Source: Streptomyces hundungensis
Lineage (GTDB): Bacteria > Actinomycetota > Actinomycetes > Streptomycetales > Streptomycetaceae
Reading direction: 5' to 3'
Length of the DNA stretch: 64,000 bases
Assembly: GCF_003627815.1 (NCBI RefSeq)
Contig: NZ_CP032698.1
Span: 1,860,001-1,924,000 of the forward strand
Shown here: positions 49,602-58,369 of the stretch, one piece after another
Layout: each line of letters starts with the position of its first letter
How positions within the stretch are numbered: position 1 is the first letter of the stretch
Made by a program: the position numbers and the translations under genes
Notes under the pieces: model-generated
The model's database searches: none
Told to the model about the DNA's origin: nothing
What the model saw: only the letters and a program-made list of their open reading frames with translations

Positions 49602-51206
49602 TCAGGAGCCGTAATTCTCGCGCAGCTCCACCTTGCGGACCTTGCCGCTGACCGTCAGGGGAAAGGCGTCGAGGATCCGCAGATGGCGGGGGACCTTGTA
49701 GTGGGCCAGCCGGTCGCGGCAGTACGCGCTCACCTCGTCCAGGGTGGGCGGGTCCGCCGGGTCGCGCGGGATGACACAGGCCAGGATCTCCTCGCCGTAC
49801 CGCTCGTCGGGGACCCCCACCACCTGCACGTCGGCGATCTTGGGATGGCTGTGGAGGAACTCCTCGATCTCGCGGGGGTACACGTTCTCGCCACCCCGGA
49901 TGATCATGTCCTTGATGCGGCCGACGATCTCGACATAGCCGTCCTCGCGCATCGTCGCGAGGTCGCCCGTGTGCATCCAGCGGCCCGCGTCGATCGTCTC
50001 GGCGGTCCGTTCGGGCTCGTTCCAGTAGCCGAGCATCACGCTGTAGCCGCGTGTGCACAGCTCACCGGCCTCGCCGCGCGGGACGGTGACGCCCGCCGGG
50101 TCGACGATCTTCACCTCGACGTGCGGCATGACCCGGCCCACCGTGCCGGTGCGCCGCTCCAGGTCGTCGTCGGTGCGGGTCTGGGTGGAGACCGGGGAGG
50201 TCTCGGTCATTCCGTAGCAGATGGACACCTCCGCCATGTGCATCTCGGCGACCACCCTCTTCATCACCTCCGCGGGACACGGCGAGCCCGCCATGATCCC
50301 GGTACGCAGCGAGGAGAGGTCGTACGCGGCGAAACCGGGCAGGTTCAGCTCGGCGATGAACATGGTCGGCACCCCGTACAGCGAGGTGCAGCGCTCCCCT
50401 TCGACGGCGCGCAGGGTCGCCTCGGGGTCGAAGGAGGCGGCCGGCACCACGATGCAGGCGCCGTGCGAGGTGGCCGCCAGGTTGCCCATCACCATCCCGA
50501 AACAGTGGTAGAAGGGCACCGGGACACAGATCCGGTCGGCCTCGGTGTAGGCGAGCAACTCCCCTACGGAATAACCGTTGTTGAGGACGTTGTGATGAGA
50601 GAGCGTGGCGCCCTTGGGGAAGCCGGTCGTGCCCGAGGTGTACTGGATGTTGATCGCGTCGTCGCAGGACAGCTCGGCCTCGCGCGCCGCGAGGGCGGCG
50701 CGCGACACCCCGGCACCCTTGGCCACGAGATCGTCCCAGCCGGGGTCGCCGATGAACACGGAGCGGACCAACTCCGGGCAGTTCGGCCGCACTTGCTCGA
50801 CCATCGCCCGGTAGTCGCTCGACTTGTGGGCCAGCGACGCGAAGAGCACCGAGACCCCGGCCTGACGCAGTACGAACTCCAACTCGTGTACGCGGTAAGC
50901 GGGGTTGATGTTGACCATCACCGCACCGATCCGCGCGGTCGCGTACTGGACGAGGACCCACTCGGGGCAGTTCACGGCCCAGATCCCGATCCGGTCCCCC
51001 TTGCCGACCCCGGCCGCCAGCAGAGCACACGCCAACTGCTCGACGTCCGAGCCGAATTGGGCGTACGTCCAGCGCCGCCCGGACCCGACGTCGACCAGCG
51101 CCTCACGCTCTCCGTATGCCTGGACCGCGCGGTCCAGGTTGGCGCCGATCGTGTCGCCGAGCAGGGGGGTGTCGCTCACCCCGTGGGCGTAGGAGCAAGT
51201 CACCAT
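49602..51206 (-). CDS. Acyl-CoA synthetase (AMP-binding), copy 1
   Basis: A 534-residue ANL-family ligase that activates a carboxylic acid with ATP and transfers it to CoA. It has the P-loop [12 protein letters not shown], the adenine motif YGMTETSP, and the hinge/C-terminal motif [20 protein letters not shown], with the catalytic Lys near the end in SGKVRKVEL. It is most like medium/long-chain FadD-type enzymes. ATG 51206 has GAGG 9 nt upstream; ATG 51221 and GTG 51179 are alternatives. It follows a second synthetase gene on the same strand with an 83-bp gap, which may form an operon. Confidence 0.93.
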   Translation of the reverse strand: MVTCSYAHGVSDTPLLGDTIGANLDRAVQAYGEREALVDVGSGRRWTYAQFGSDVEQLACALLAAGVGKGDRIGIWAVNCPEWVLVQYATARIGAVMVNINPAYRVHELEFVLRQAGVSVLFASLAHKSSDYRAMVEQVRPNCPELVRSVFIGDPGWDDLVAKGAGVSRAALAAREAELSCDDAINIQYTSGTTGFPKGATLSHHNVLNNGYSVGELLAYTEADRICVPVPFYHCFGMVMGNLAATSHGACIVVPAASFDPEATLRAVEGERCTSLYGVPTMFIAELNLPGFAAYDLSSLRTGIMAGSPCPAEVMKRVVAEMHMAEVSICYGMTETSPVSTQTRTDDDLERRTGTVGRVMPHVEVKIVDPAGVTVPRGEAGELCTRGYSVMLGYWNEPERTAETIDAGRWMHTGDLATMREDGYVEIVGRIKDMIIRGGENVYPREIEEFLHSHPKIADVQVVGVPDERYGEEILACVIPRDPADPPTLDEVSAYCRDRLAHYKVPRHLRILDAFPLTVSGKVRKVELRENYGS

Positions 51207-51289
51207 CGCAGCGCGCCTCATTTCCTCAAACCGTGCCGACCAGCATGCCCCACGCCCGTCCCTCGGAGTCGCGTCCAGCCGCCGGAACC

Positions 51290-52831
51290 TCAGTTGACCC
51301 CGCGGTCGAGGCCGGACCAGTACGGCTCGCGCAGCTTGAACTTCTGGATCTTTCCGGTGGCCGTACGCGGAATGGACTCGCGGAACTCGACCGAGGTCGG
51401 CGCCTTGTAGCGGGCCAGGCGCTCCTTGCAGTAGGCGATGATGTCGGCCTCCGTCACGCTCTCGCCCTCCGCCAGGACGATGAGCGCCTTGATCGTCTCG
51501 CCCCACTTCTCGTGCGGCACGCCGATGACGGCGACCTCGGTGACCGCCGGGTGGCTGAAGATCGTGTCCTCGACCTCGATCGAGGAGACGTTCTCACCAC
51601 CGGTGATGATGACGTCCTTCTTGCGGTCCGAGATCGTCAGGGTGCCGTCGCTCTCGTCGATCGTGCCGCCGTCACCGGTGTGGAACCAGCCGTCCGCCAG
51701 GGCCGCCGCGGTCTCCTCGGGCTTCTCCCAGTACCCGTCGAGCACCACGTTCGAGCGGGCCAGCACCTCGCCGGAGTCCGACACCTTCAGCCGGACACCG
51801 AGCGCGGGGACGCCGGCCCGCGACAGCCTGCGCGCCCGCTCCTGCGCGGGCAGTTCGGCGTCCGCGGCGCGGGTCCGGTTCACCGTGAGCAGCGGGGACG
51901 TCTCGGTCAGACCGTAGATCTGGGTGAACTCCCAGCCCAGCTCCTCCTCCATCCGCTGGATCGTCCGGCTCGGCGGCGGGGCCCCCGCGCAGACCACCCG
52001 CACCCGGTCCCGCCCCGGGATCTCGCCCTGCCACGACGCCGCCGCGTCCAGGACCATGTTCCACACCGCGGGCGCCCCGCACATCAGCGTGACCCCGTGC
52101 TCGGCCACCCTGCGCAGGATCTCCGCGCCGTCGACCTTGCGCAGCACGACCTGCTTGACGCCGAGACCGGCCATCACATACGGCATCCCCCAGCCGTTGC
52201 AGTGGAACATCGGCAGGGTGTGCATGTAGACATCGCCCTCCCAGACCCGGGTGTGCAGTCCGAACGTCAGCCCGTTGACCCAGATGTTGCGGTGGGTGAG
52301 CTGAACTCCCTTGGGGCGGGCGGTGGTTCCGGAGGTGTAGTTGATGGTGGCCGTCGCGTCCTCGTCCGGGTTCGACCAGGGCCGCGGCTCGACGCCGAAC
52401 CGCATCAGGTCGGTCTCGGTCTGCTCACCGAGCACGAACCGGTGGCGCGCCCCGACGCCGGACAGTGACTCGTCCAGCTCCGGGTCGACCAGCAGGACCG
52501 AGGCCCCGCTCTGCCGCACCACGTACTCGATCTCGTCCGGCTTGAGACGGAAGTTGACCGGTACGCAGATCCGGCCGCTCATCGGCACCGCGAACAGCAG
52601 CTCCAGCAGTCGCGCCGAGTTGTGGCCGACCACCGCCACCCGCTCGCCCTCGCCGACACCCAGCGCGTCGAGTCCCGCCTGCCAGGCGCGCACCCGCTCG
52701 GCCAGCCGCCCATAGGTCAGATCGGGCACCGGAGGGCCCGGCTGGTCCGGCTCGTCGACGACGCCGGCGCTGGACGGGAAGCCCAGCTCCGCCCGGTCGA
52801 GGAAGTCCGAGATCGTCATCGGAATCCGCAT
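51290..52831 (-). CDS. Acyl-CoA synthetase (AMP-binding), copy 2
   Basis: A 513-residue ANL ligase with [26 protein letters not shown], and the C-terminal [20 protein letters not shown] and [13 protein letters not shown] with the catalytic Lys. The [12 protein letters not shown] and [11 protein letters not shown] segments are typical of the medium-chain / malonate-like acyl-CoA synthetase group. It is only moderately similar to the gene downstream. ATG 52831 has AGGAG 9 nt upstream. It is upstream of the other synthetase and downstream of an XRE-type regulator on the same strand (94-bp gap). Confidence 0.93.
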   Translation of the reverse strand: MRIPMTISDFLDRAELGFPSSAGVVDEPDQPGPPVPDLTYGRLAERVRAWQAGLDALGVGEGERVAVVGHNSARLLELLFAVPMSGRICVPVNFRLKPDEIEYVVRQSGASVLLVDPELDESLSGVGARHRFVLGEQTETDLMRFGVEPRPWSNPDEDATATINYTSGTTARPKGVQLTHRNIWVNGLTFGLHTRVWEGDVYMHTLPMFHCNGWGMPYVMAGLGVKQVVLRKVDGAEILRRVAEHGVTLMCGAPAVWNMVLDAAASWQGEIPGRDRVRVVCAGAPPPSRTIQRMEEELGWEFTQIYGLTETSPLLTVNRTRAADAELPAQERARRLSRAGVPALGVRLKVSDSGEVLARSNVVLDGYWEKPEETAAALADGWFHTGDGGTIDESDGTLTISDRKKDVIITGGENVSSIEVEDTIFSHPAVTEVAVIGVPHEKWGETIKALIVLAEGESVTEADIIAYCKERLARYKAPTSVEFRESIPRTATGKIQKFKLREPYWSGLDRGVN

Positions 52832-52925
52832 CGCTCTCACTCCTGGGTCGCAAGATCCGCAACAGCTGTCAGGGGGCGAGTCTGGTACGTCCCGGCGCTC
52901 CGAGCGGCCGAAACGCCGAATCGAC

Positions 52926-53768
52926 CTACGCGGGCCGCTCATCGAAGGCCGCCGGGGCGAGCCGGTTCAGGGCCGCCTCGGACCGCGGGCCGTCCGGGAG
53001 GTAGGTCAGGAAGTGGTGGCCCGGTTCGTCGACGGCCGCCAACTTGACCGATTTCAGGCGCAGTTCACCCGCGCGCGGATGCCGGAAGCGTTTGACGGCG
53101 GGCCGGAAGGCGGCGGTCTCCCGCTCGTGGAGCCAGCGCGCGGCGCTCGGATCGGTGCGGAGCTCCTCGATGATCTCGGCGTACCGGGGATCGTCCGGAT
53201 GGTGCGCGGCCCGGGCCCTGAACTGGCCGAGCAGCGCCCGGGCTTCGTCCTCCCAGTCGACGAGCAGCGTCCTGCACGGTGGCCAGCGGAACACCAGCCA
53301 CAGCATGTTGCGCCGCTTGGCGGGCAGCCGGGCAAGATCGGTCAGGAGCGCGGCGTACGCGGCGTTCCACGCGAGCAGGTCCCAGTGCGGGTCGATGACC
53401 ATCGCGGGGTGCGGAAGCATCGCGTCGACCAGGGAGCGCAGGTTCGGCGAGACCCAGCCGGCGGGCGCGGAGTGCGGCGGCGCCGCGTCCTCCGCGAACG
53501 AGACCACATGGGCGGTCTCCGCCTCATCGAGCCGGAGCGCCCGGGCGACCGCCCGCAACACCTGTTCCGAGGTACGCACCCGGCCCTGCTCCAGCCACGC
53601 GTACCAGGAGGCGCTGATCCCGGCGGACTCGGCGACCTCCGCGCGGCGCAGCCCCGGGGTGCGACGGCGGGGCGCGAGGGGCAGCCCGAGCGCCTCGGGG
53701 CTCAGGCGCTCGCGGCGCGAACGCAGGAACGCGCCGAGTTCGGCCCGGGGTCGTGGTGGCTGCGTCAC
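52926..53768 (-). CDS. XRE-family regulator with MmyB-like ligand domain
   Basis: A 280-residue regulator. The N-terminal helix-turn-helix (RAELGAFLRSRRERLSPEALG, then VAESAGISASWYAWLEQGR) is followed by a MmyB-like C-terminal domain (DPHWDLLAWNAAYAALLTDL, MLWLVFRWPPCRTLLVDWE), found in Streptomyces regulators that respond to fatty-acyl-like ligands. GTG 53768 is chosen since the family begins directly with this helix; GTG 53813 would add 15 residues and run nearly into the divergent gene. It lies 63 bp from the divergent MFS gene start and probably regulates it and itself. The adjacent acyl-CoA synthetases suggest a fatty-acid link. Confidence 0.88.
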   Translation of the reverse strand: MTQPPRPRAELGAFLRSRRERLSPEALGLPLAPRRRTPGLRRAEVAESAGISASWYAWLEQGRVRTSEQVLRAVARALRLDEAETAHVVSFAEDAAPPHSAPAGWVSPNLRSLVDAMLPHPAMVIDPHWDLLAWNAAYAALLTDLARLPAKRRNMLWLVFRWPPCRTLLVDWEDEARALLGQFRARAAHHPDDPRYAEIIEELRTDPSAARWLHERETAAFRPAVKRFRHPRAGELRLKSVKLAAVDEPGHHFLTYLPDGPRSEAALNRLAPAAFDERPA

Positions 53769-53831
53769 GGTGTGAGTGATGGTAATCGGCTGAGCCCCCG
53801 TGAGCGTAAACACCCCTGCTGAGCTGGAGGC

Positions 53832-55049
53832 ATGGCCACTTCACTGCCCCATGGGCGGCTGCTCGGCGCCGCCGGCTTCCTCAGCAACTTCGACCGCTTC
53901 TCCATCGCTCCCCTGCTGGTCCTCATCGGCTCCGGTCTCGGGGTGTCCCTCGGTACGGCGGCGCTCGCGGCGAGCGCGTACACCCTCGGGTACGGGCTCG
54001 CGCAGCCGGTGTGGGGCATGGCGAGCGACCGGTTCGGGAGAGTACGGGTGATGCGCCTCTCGCTCGCGGCGGCCGCCGCCGGGGCGTTCGCCTCCGCGGC
54101 GGCGCCCGGGGCCACGTCCCTCATCGCGGCGCGGGGGTTCACCGGAGCCTGCTTCGCCGCGTCCATCGCGGGCTCCCTCACCTATGTCGGTGATGTGGTC
54201 GCGCCCGCGGAGCGGCGCCAGGCGCTCGCCACCCTGATGACGGCATACGCGCTGGGCACCACCCTGGCCACCGTCGTCGCCGGGGCGCTGGCCCCGTGGG
54301 TGGGGTGGCGCACCGTGTTCGCCCTGCCCGGTGTGTTCGCCGCCCATCTCGCCCTCGCCCTGCGCCGCCTGCCCGAACCCGAGCTCGCCCCACGCCCGGA
54401 CGGCGCACTGCGCACCGTGCTGCGCACGCCCTGGCAGTGGTACGTGATGGGAGTCGCCCTGCTCGAAGGAGGCGTACTCCTCGGCTGCTTCACTTGTCTG
54501 CCGCCCGCCCTGGAGTCGCTCGGCGCGACTCCCGCCACGGCGGGCGCGCTGGCGGCGTCGTACGGGGTGGCGGCGATGGGCGGCGCGTGGCTGGTGCGGC
54601 TGCTGTCCGGACGGCTCGGACCGGTCGCGCTGATCGTGGTGGGCGGCGCCCAACTGTCGCTGGCGTACGCCCTCGCCGCGCTCCACCCGTCCCTGTGGAC
54701 GCTCACGCTGGCCGCGCTGCTGCTGGGCGGCGGTTGGGCGTTCCTGCACTCGACGGTGCAGGCATGGGCGACGCTGCTCGTCCCGACCGCCCGCGCGACC
54801 GGGGTCGCCTTCTTCGGCGTGGCCCTGTACCTGGGCAGCGCACTGGGCACCGGCCTGGCCGCGGCCCCGGCCCAACACGGCTCATTCCAGGCCCTGTTCG
54901 GGGTCGCGGCCCTCCTCTCCCCACCGCTGACCGCCCTCGCGGCGTACGGGCGGCGGCGGTACGGGGAGGGGAGCGCGAAGCCCCGGCGGGTGACCGGCCC
55001 GCGGCCGTCCGACCCCCGTACGGACGGCCGCGCAGCGCGGCGGGGGTGA
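53832..55049 (+). CDS. MFS transporter
   Basis: A 405-residue major facilitator with about twelve transmembrane segments. The loop 2-3 signature of the family is GMASDRFGRVRVMR, and GGWAFLHSTVQAWATLLVPTARATG is typical of the C-terminal half of DHA1-type drug exporters. ATG 53832 has GGAGG close upstream. It is divergent from the XRE-family regulator with little intergenic space, which is typical of a locally regulated exporter. The C-terminal 30 residues are basic and disordered. A 33-bp tandem repeat begins just after its stop. Confidence 0.9.
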   Translation: MATSLPHGRLLGAAGFLSNFDRFSIAPLLVLIGSGLGVSLGTAALAASAYTLGYGLAQPVWGMASDRFGRVRVMRLSLAAAAAGAFASAAAPGATSLIAARGFTGACFAASIAGSLTYVGDVVAPAERRQALATLMTAYALGTTLATVVAGALAPWVGWRTVFALPGVFAAHLALALRRLPEPELAPRPDGALRTVLRTPWQWYVMGVALLEGGVLLGCFTCLPPALESLGATPATAGALAASYGVAAMGGAWLVRLLSGRLGPVALIVVGGAQLSLAYALAALHPSLWTLTLAALLLGGGWAFLHSTVQAWATLLVPTARATGVAFFGVALYLGSALGTGLAAAPAQHGSFQALFGVAALLSPPLTALAAYGRRRYGEGSAKPRRVTGPRPSDPRTDGRAARRG

Positions 55050-55080
55050 GGGGTGAGGGCGTTCGCTCGCCGGGGTGCGC

Positions 55081-55278
55081 CTGCCTGTCGCCAGGGCGGG
55101 GCCCGGTCCGCGGGTGCCTGCCGACGGGGCGGGGCAGGGTCCGCGGGTGCCTGCCGACAGGGCGGGGCCTGGTCCGCGGCTGCCTGCCGACAAGGCGGGG
55201 CAGGATCCGCGACTGCCTGCCGGCGGGGCAGGGCAGGGCCCGCGAGTGCCTGCCGACGAGGCAGGGCCCGTCGGCGCG
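55081..55278. repeat. 33-bp minisatellite, six units
   Basis: Six consecutive units starting at 55081, 55114, 55147, 55180, 55213 and 55246 share the start (G/C)TGCCTGCCGAC and a GGGC(G/A)GGGC middle; the last unit is degenerate. The region lies between the MFS stop and the tautomerase stop. Because 33 is a multiple of three, either strand could encode an 11-residue repeat, but no start or ribosome site supports one. Confidence 0.85.
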
Positions 55279-55281
55279 TGG

Positions 55282-55464
55282 CTACTTGTCGGCCATGAGG
55301 GTGCCGGCCGCGCCCCAGCTGTCCTTGGGGACCTCGTGGATCCAGACCTGGACGGTCTCGGCCGGGATCTTGTACGCGTCGACGAAAGCATCCGTGACCC
55401 GCTTTACGAGCTCCCGCTTGAGCTCGACATCGCGGGGACCCTGGTGAATGGTGACGATGGGCAT
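55282..55464 (-). CDS. 4-oxalocrotonate tautomerase-family protein
   Basis: A 60-residue protein beginning Met-Pro-Ile-Val-Thr-Ile. After Met removal the N-terminal proline is the catalytic base of this superfamily, which fixes the start at ATG 55464 (AGGAG 7 nt upstream). The helix RDVELKRELVKRVTDAFVDAY and strand ETVQVWIHEVPKDSWG match the family. It would tautomerise a small keto-acid in the cytosol. The gene is single and directly abuts a 33-bp tandem repeat at its 3' end. Confidence 0.92.
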   Translation of the reverse strand: MPIVTIHQGPRDVELKRELVKRVTDAFVDAYKIPAETVQVWIHEVPKDSWGAAGTLMADK

Positions 55465-55601
55465 GGCCAACTCCTCTGCCTGCGGCGGCTTCCCGGCCTT
55501 TCCGGGTCGCTCACCGGCGTGACCTCAGTCCACCGGATCCGCCCCGCTCGACCAAGGTCCAGAACGCGACCGCAGCGATCATCGATCGTGATCGTCGCTG
55601 G

Positions 55602-56636
55602 TCAGAGCCCGGCGATGTGGTGCGGGGACACAGAATTGGCGCGGGCGCCGGGGGTGCCTGCGAGGTCGGTGGCGACGGGAGCACCCGGACCGATGGGAGA
55701 AGCGGGGACGCTCGCGCTGCTGCGGACGCCGGGCGAGGCCCCGTTCGCACCGTTCGCACCGTTCGCACCGTTCGCCGTGGTCGCCGCGCACGCTGTGAGG
55801 AGCGACTCAAGGGCGGCCGGCATGGAGCCGGCGCTCACGGCGAGCGCGGTGGGCAGGGCGAGGCCCGGCGCGCGCACCGGCCGGAAGGCGACCCGCGGAC
55901 TGTGCAACAGGCGCGCGTGGGCCGCGTACACGACCGTCCACAGCGAGCCGAGCCCGATACCGGCCAGGGTGTTCTGGAGCGAACCGCCCACCGGCCCCGG
56001 TATCGGTTCGAAGCCCGCCGTGTGACAGGCGCCCACGACCAGGTCCACGAGGGCCGGGTTGTCGCGGCGGGCGGTCAACGCCAGGGGAAGCGCGGCCAGT
56101 TCGGCCAGCGCGATCTCGTCCTGGTCGGCGAGCGGATGCGCCGCCGGGACGGCGATGAGCAGCGGGTCCTCCCACAGGGGAAGGAGCCGCAGGCCGGGCG
56201 CGGGCTGCGGGGAGCGGACGAACGCCGCGTCGAGCCGTCCGTCGACGACCTGGGCCAGGCGGTCCCGGGTGGGCGCCGAGACCAGCTCGACGCCGATATC
56301 GGGGGCGATCTCGGCGAACGCGCCGAGCACCCGGTCGAGGTGTTCGCCGAGCCCGGCACTGGTGCCGAGCCGCAGGGTGGTGCGGCCGCGAACGGCGGCG
56401 CGGGCCCGCTCGGCCGCGGCGAGCACCGCGCGCGCCTCGGGCAACAGTCGCTCCCCCGCCGCGGTGAGCCGTACGTGCCGGGGCGAACGGTCGAAGAGGT
56501 CGGCCCCCAACTCCCGTTCCAGGCGGCGCACTTGCTGACTGACGGCCGACTGGACGATGTGCAGCCGCTCGGCGGCCCGTCCGAAGTGCAGTTCCTCGGC
56601 GACGGTGACGAAGTAGCTGAGCTGCCGCAGTTCCAT
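55602..56636 (-). CDS. LysR-family transcriptional regulator
   Basis: A 344-residue regulator. The N-terminal helix-turn-helix (MELRQLSYFVTVAEELHFG, LHIVQSAVSQQVRRLERELG) is followed by a two-lobe effector domain to about residue 290. An unusual 50-residue C-terminal tail contains a short NGANGANGANGA repeat and a Pro/Ala-rich disordered end. ATG 56636 begins exactly at the family start. It is divergent from a LysE-type exporter gene, 263 bp apart, and is the obvious regulator of that gene, as in LysG-LysE or ArgP-ArgO pairs. Confidence 0.92.
   Translation of the reverse strand: MELRQLSYFVTVAEELHFGRAAERLHIVQSAVSQQVRRLERELGADLFDRSPRHVRLTAAGERLLPEARAVLAAAERARAAVRGRTTLRLGTSAGLGEHLDRVLGAFAEIAPDIGVELVSAPTRDRLAQVVDGRLDAAFVRSPQPAPGLRLLPLWEDPLLIAVPAAHPLADQDEIALAELAALPLALTARRDNPALVDLVVGACHTAGFEPIPGPVGGSLQNTLAGIGLGSLWTVVYAAHARLLHSPRVAFRPVRAPGLALPTALAVSAGSMPAALESLLTACAATTANGANGANGANGASPGVRSSASVPASPIGPGAPVATDLAGTPGARANSVSPHHIAGL
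55742..55776. repeat. 9-bp microsatellite in the LysR gene
   Basis: CGTTCGCAC repeats three times and once partly. On the minus strand it encodes the Asn-Gly-Ala tripeptide repeat in the regulator's tail. Slippage would change the tail length in frame. Confidence 0.8.
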
Positions 56637-56899
56637 GCGGCCGACTGTAGCCAGGGGGTCCGGGGTCCGGGGGCCAGGGAGTCCGGTGGGAGTGGTCGAC
56701 CTACGGCAGGTCGTGCCCCATGTGGTCGGCCTATGTGTGGGGGATGCCATATGCGCCCCGTCTATGGGCGCCCCCTCCACGTGTAGCCCATCTATGTGGG
56801 GTCGGCCTCTATGGGGCCAGTCTCCATGGGCTACTCCTCTTCAGGGGCCGGTCCGGAAGTGGTTCATGTTCTGGGCGCACACCACACCAGTGAGGTTGA
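56637..56899. promoter_or_regulatory. Divergent lysR-lysE regulatory region
   Basis: The region holds a perfect 9-bp inverted repeat GTAGCCCAT/ATGGGCTAC (56783-56791, 56826-56834). Between and before its arms are several CTATGTGGGG or CTATGGGG repeats. These are candidates for LysR-type regulator contacts; exact promoters were not identified. Confidence 0.4.
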
Positions 56900-57568
56900 A
56901 TGACGGACATGGTGTCGACCGATCGCTTCCTCGCCTTCGCCGCGATGTCCCTTCTGGTGATCGTGATCCCGGGCCCGAGCGTGCTGTTCGTGATCGGCCG
57001 CGCCCTCGCGCACGGCCGCCGCACCGCGCTGGCCACCGTGCTCGGCAACGTCCTCGGTTCGTATGTGCTGGTGTGCGCGGTGGCGCTCGGCATCGGCGCC
57101 CTGGTGGAGCGTTCGGCGTCGGTGTTCATGGCCGTGAAGCTGGCGGGCGCGGCGTATCTGGTGCTGCTCGGGGTGCAGGCGTACCGGCACCGTGGTGACA
57201 TGCGGCTCGGGGTGGCGGCCATCGGCGGCGCGGCGGCCACCGTCCGGCCGGCCCACGGCGATCTGCGAACCGTCGCCGACGGGGTCCTGGTGGGCGTGAC
57301 CAACCCCAAGGGCATCGTGTTCTTCGCGGCGGTGCTGCCGCAGTTCGTGGACCACACGGCCGGCCATCTGCCCTCGCAGATGCTGCTGCTCGGACTGATC
57401 CCCATCACCATCGGCCTGATCACGGACACCCTGTGGGGCCTGGGCGCGGCAGCCGCGCGCGGCTGGTTCGCCCGCTCCGAAAAACGCCTCTCGATGATCG
57501 GCGGCGCGGGTGGCTTCGCAATGATCGGGCTGGGCGTAACAGTCGCCGCAACCGGCCGAGCCGACTGA
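56900..57568 (+). CDS. LysE/RhtB-family exporter
   Basis: A 222-residue membrane protein with six hydrophobic helices and the family N-terminal motif LLVIVIPGPSVLFVIGRALAHG. The GVTNPKGIVFFAAVLPQFVD motif is also diagnostic of LysE/RhtB amino-acid exporters. Which amino acid or solute is exported is unknown. ATG 56900 has GAGG 5 nt upstream. The divergent LysR-type regulator is the likely controller. Confidence 0.92.
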   Translation: MTDMVSTDRFLAFAAMSLLVIVIPGPSVLFVIGRALAHGRRTALATVLGNVLGSYVLVCAVALGIGALVERSASVFMAVKLAGAAYLVLLGVQAYRHRGDMRLGVAAIGGAAATVRPAHGDLRTVADGVLVGVTNPKGIVFFAAVLPQFVDHTAGHLPSQMLLLGLIPITIGLITDTLWGLGAAAARGWFARSEKRLSMIGGAGGFAMIGLGVTVAATGRAD

Positions 57569-57844
57569 CCCCGGACCGGACCCCTCTGCCCCTCGGCCCC
57601 CTGAATCCCTCGGCCCCCGCGGACGCGCACCGCCGCCACTCGGTGGGATGAAATCGCCGGGGTGACCGAGCGCCACGCGGCACGCCGGCGCGCCACGCCG
57701 ACCTGCGACAGGAGCGCGCCAAAATCGGCGGCACCGGGGTCAATGACGCGTCAGGGCGGGAGACTGAACAGTGCCGGGGACATAACTTCAGGCGTACGGG
57801 CGCATGACGCGTACGGCATCCACACTTCCGCACCGGAGGACACC

Positions 57845-58204
57845 ATGGACAGCCTCACGATCGAGGACGCCGACCCCGAGGAACGCCGCTCGGCAGGGCC
57901 GCTGTACGTGCCGGTACGGCTCGGCTCCGCCGGAGGACACCAACTGCGCTTCCTGCGCGACGAGTTCGGCGCCCGCACCGCCGTCGGATTCACCAGCCCC
58001 GACGCTCTGGCGGCCGTTCTGGGCCGCGACCAGCGGTGGATCCGGCTCGCCGAACCCGCCCTGAGAGCGCTCTCGGCCCCGCTCGGCGTGGCCCGGGTGA
58101 CCATCGACCCCCTGCTCGCCCCGCCCGCCCCGCCCGCCCCCCGGCGCCGACACGGCCAGACCCCGCCGCTGTGCGCTCGCAGGGACCACGTGCTGAGCAG
58201 CTAG
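57845..58204 (+). CDS. SAV_915-like small protein
   Basis: A 119-residue protein of a Streptomyces-restricted family that I recall as SAV_915. It has the conserved core GPLYVPVRLG, QLRFLRDEFGARTAVGFTSPDALAAVLG and IRLAEPALRALSAPLGV, followed by a proline-rich tail. The core resembles SseB-like N-terminal domains. Function unknown. ATG 57845 has a consensus GGAGG. A perfect TGACGCGTCA palindrome lies about 95 bp upstream (57744-57753). A 22-bp tandem repeat follows the gene. Confidence 0.75.
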   Translation: MDSLTIEDADPEERRSAGPLYVPVRLGSAGGHQLRFLRDEFGARTAVGFTSPDALAAVLGRDQRWIRLAEPALRALSAPLGVARVTIDPLLAPPAPPAPRRRHGQTPPLCARRDHVLSS

Positions 58205-58243
58205 CACCGTCGCCGACGGCGTCCGACGGCCCGAGCACGCGCC

Positions 58244-58332
58244 GAACCTAACGGGCACCTCCACCGAGCCTCTCGGGCGCCTCCGCCGAACCGTATGGGC
58301 GCCTCAACCGCACCATATGGGGTGCCTCAACC
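58244..58332. repeat. 22-bp tandem repeat, four units
   Basis: Four degenerate units begin at 58244, 58266, 58288 and 58310 (the last 23 bp), each with a G(A/C)(A/G)CC start and a GGGC(A/G)CCTC core, and a fifth fades at 58333. The repeat lies between two convergent genes and codes for nothing evident. Confidence 0.75.
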
Positions 58333-58369
58333 GAACCCTTTCCGGGGCGCCCCGCGACGCGCCGCCCCT

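Noticed and set aside
55081..55278. 33-bp repeats as a possible CRISPR array
   Set aside because: The units are contiguous with no unique spacers between conserved repeats, and no cas genes are near; it is a minisatellite.
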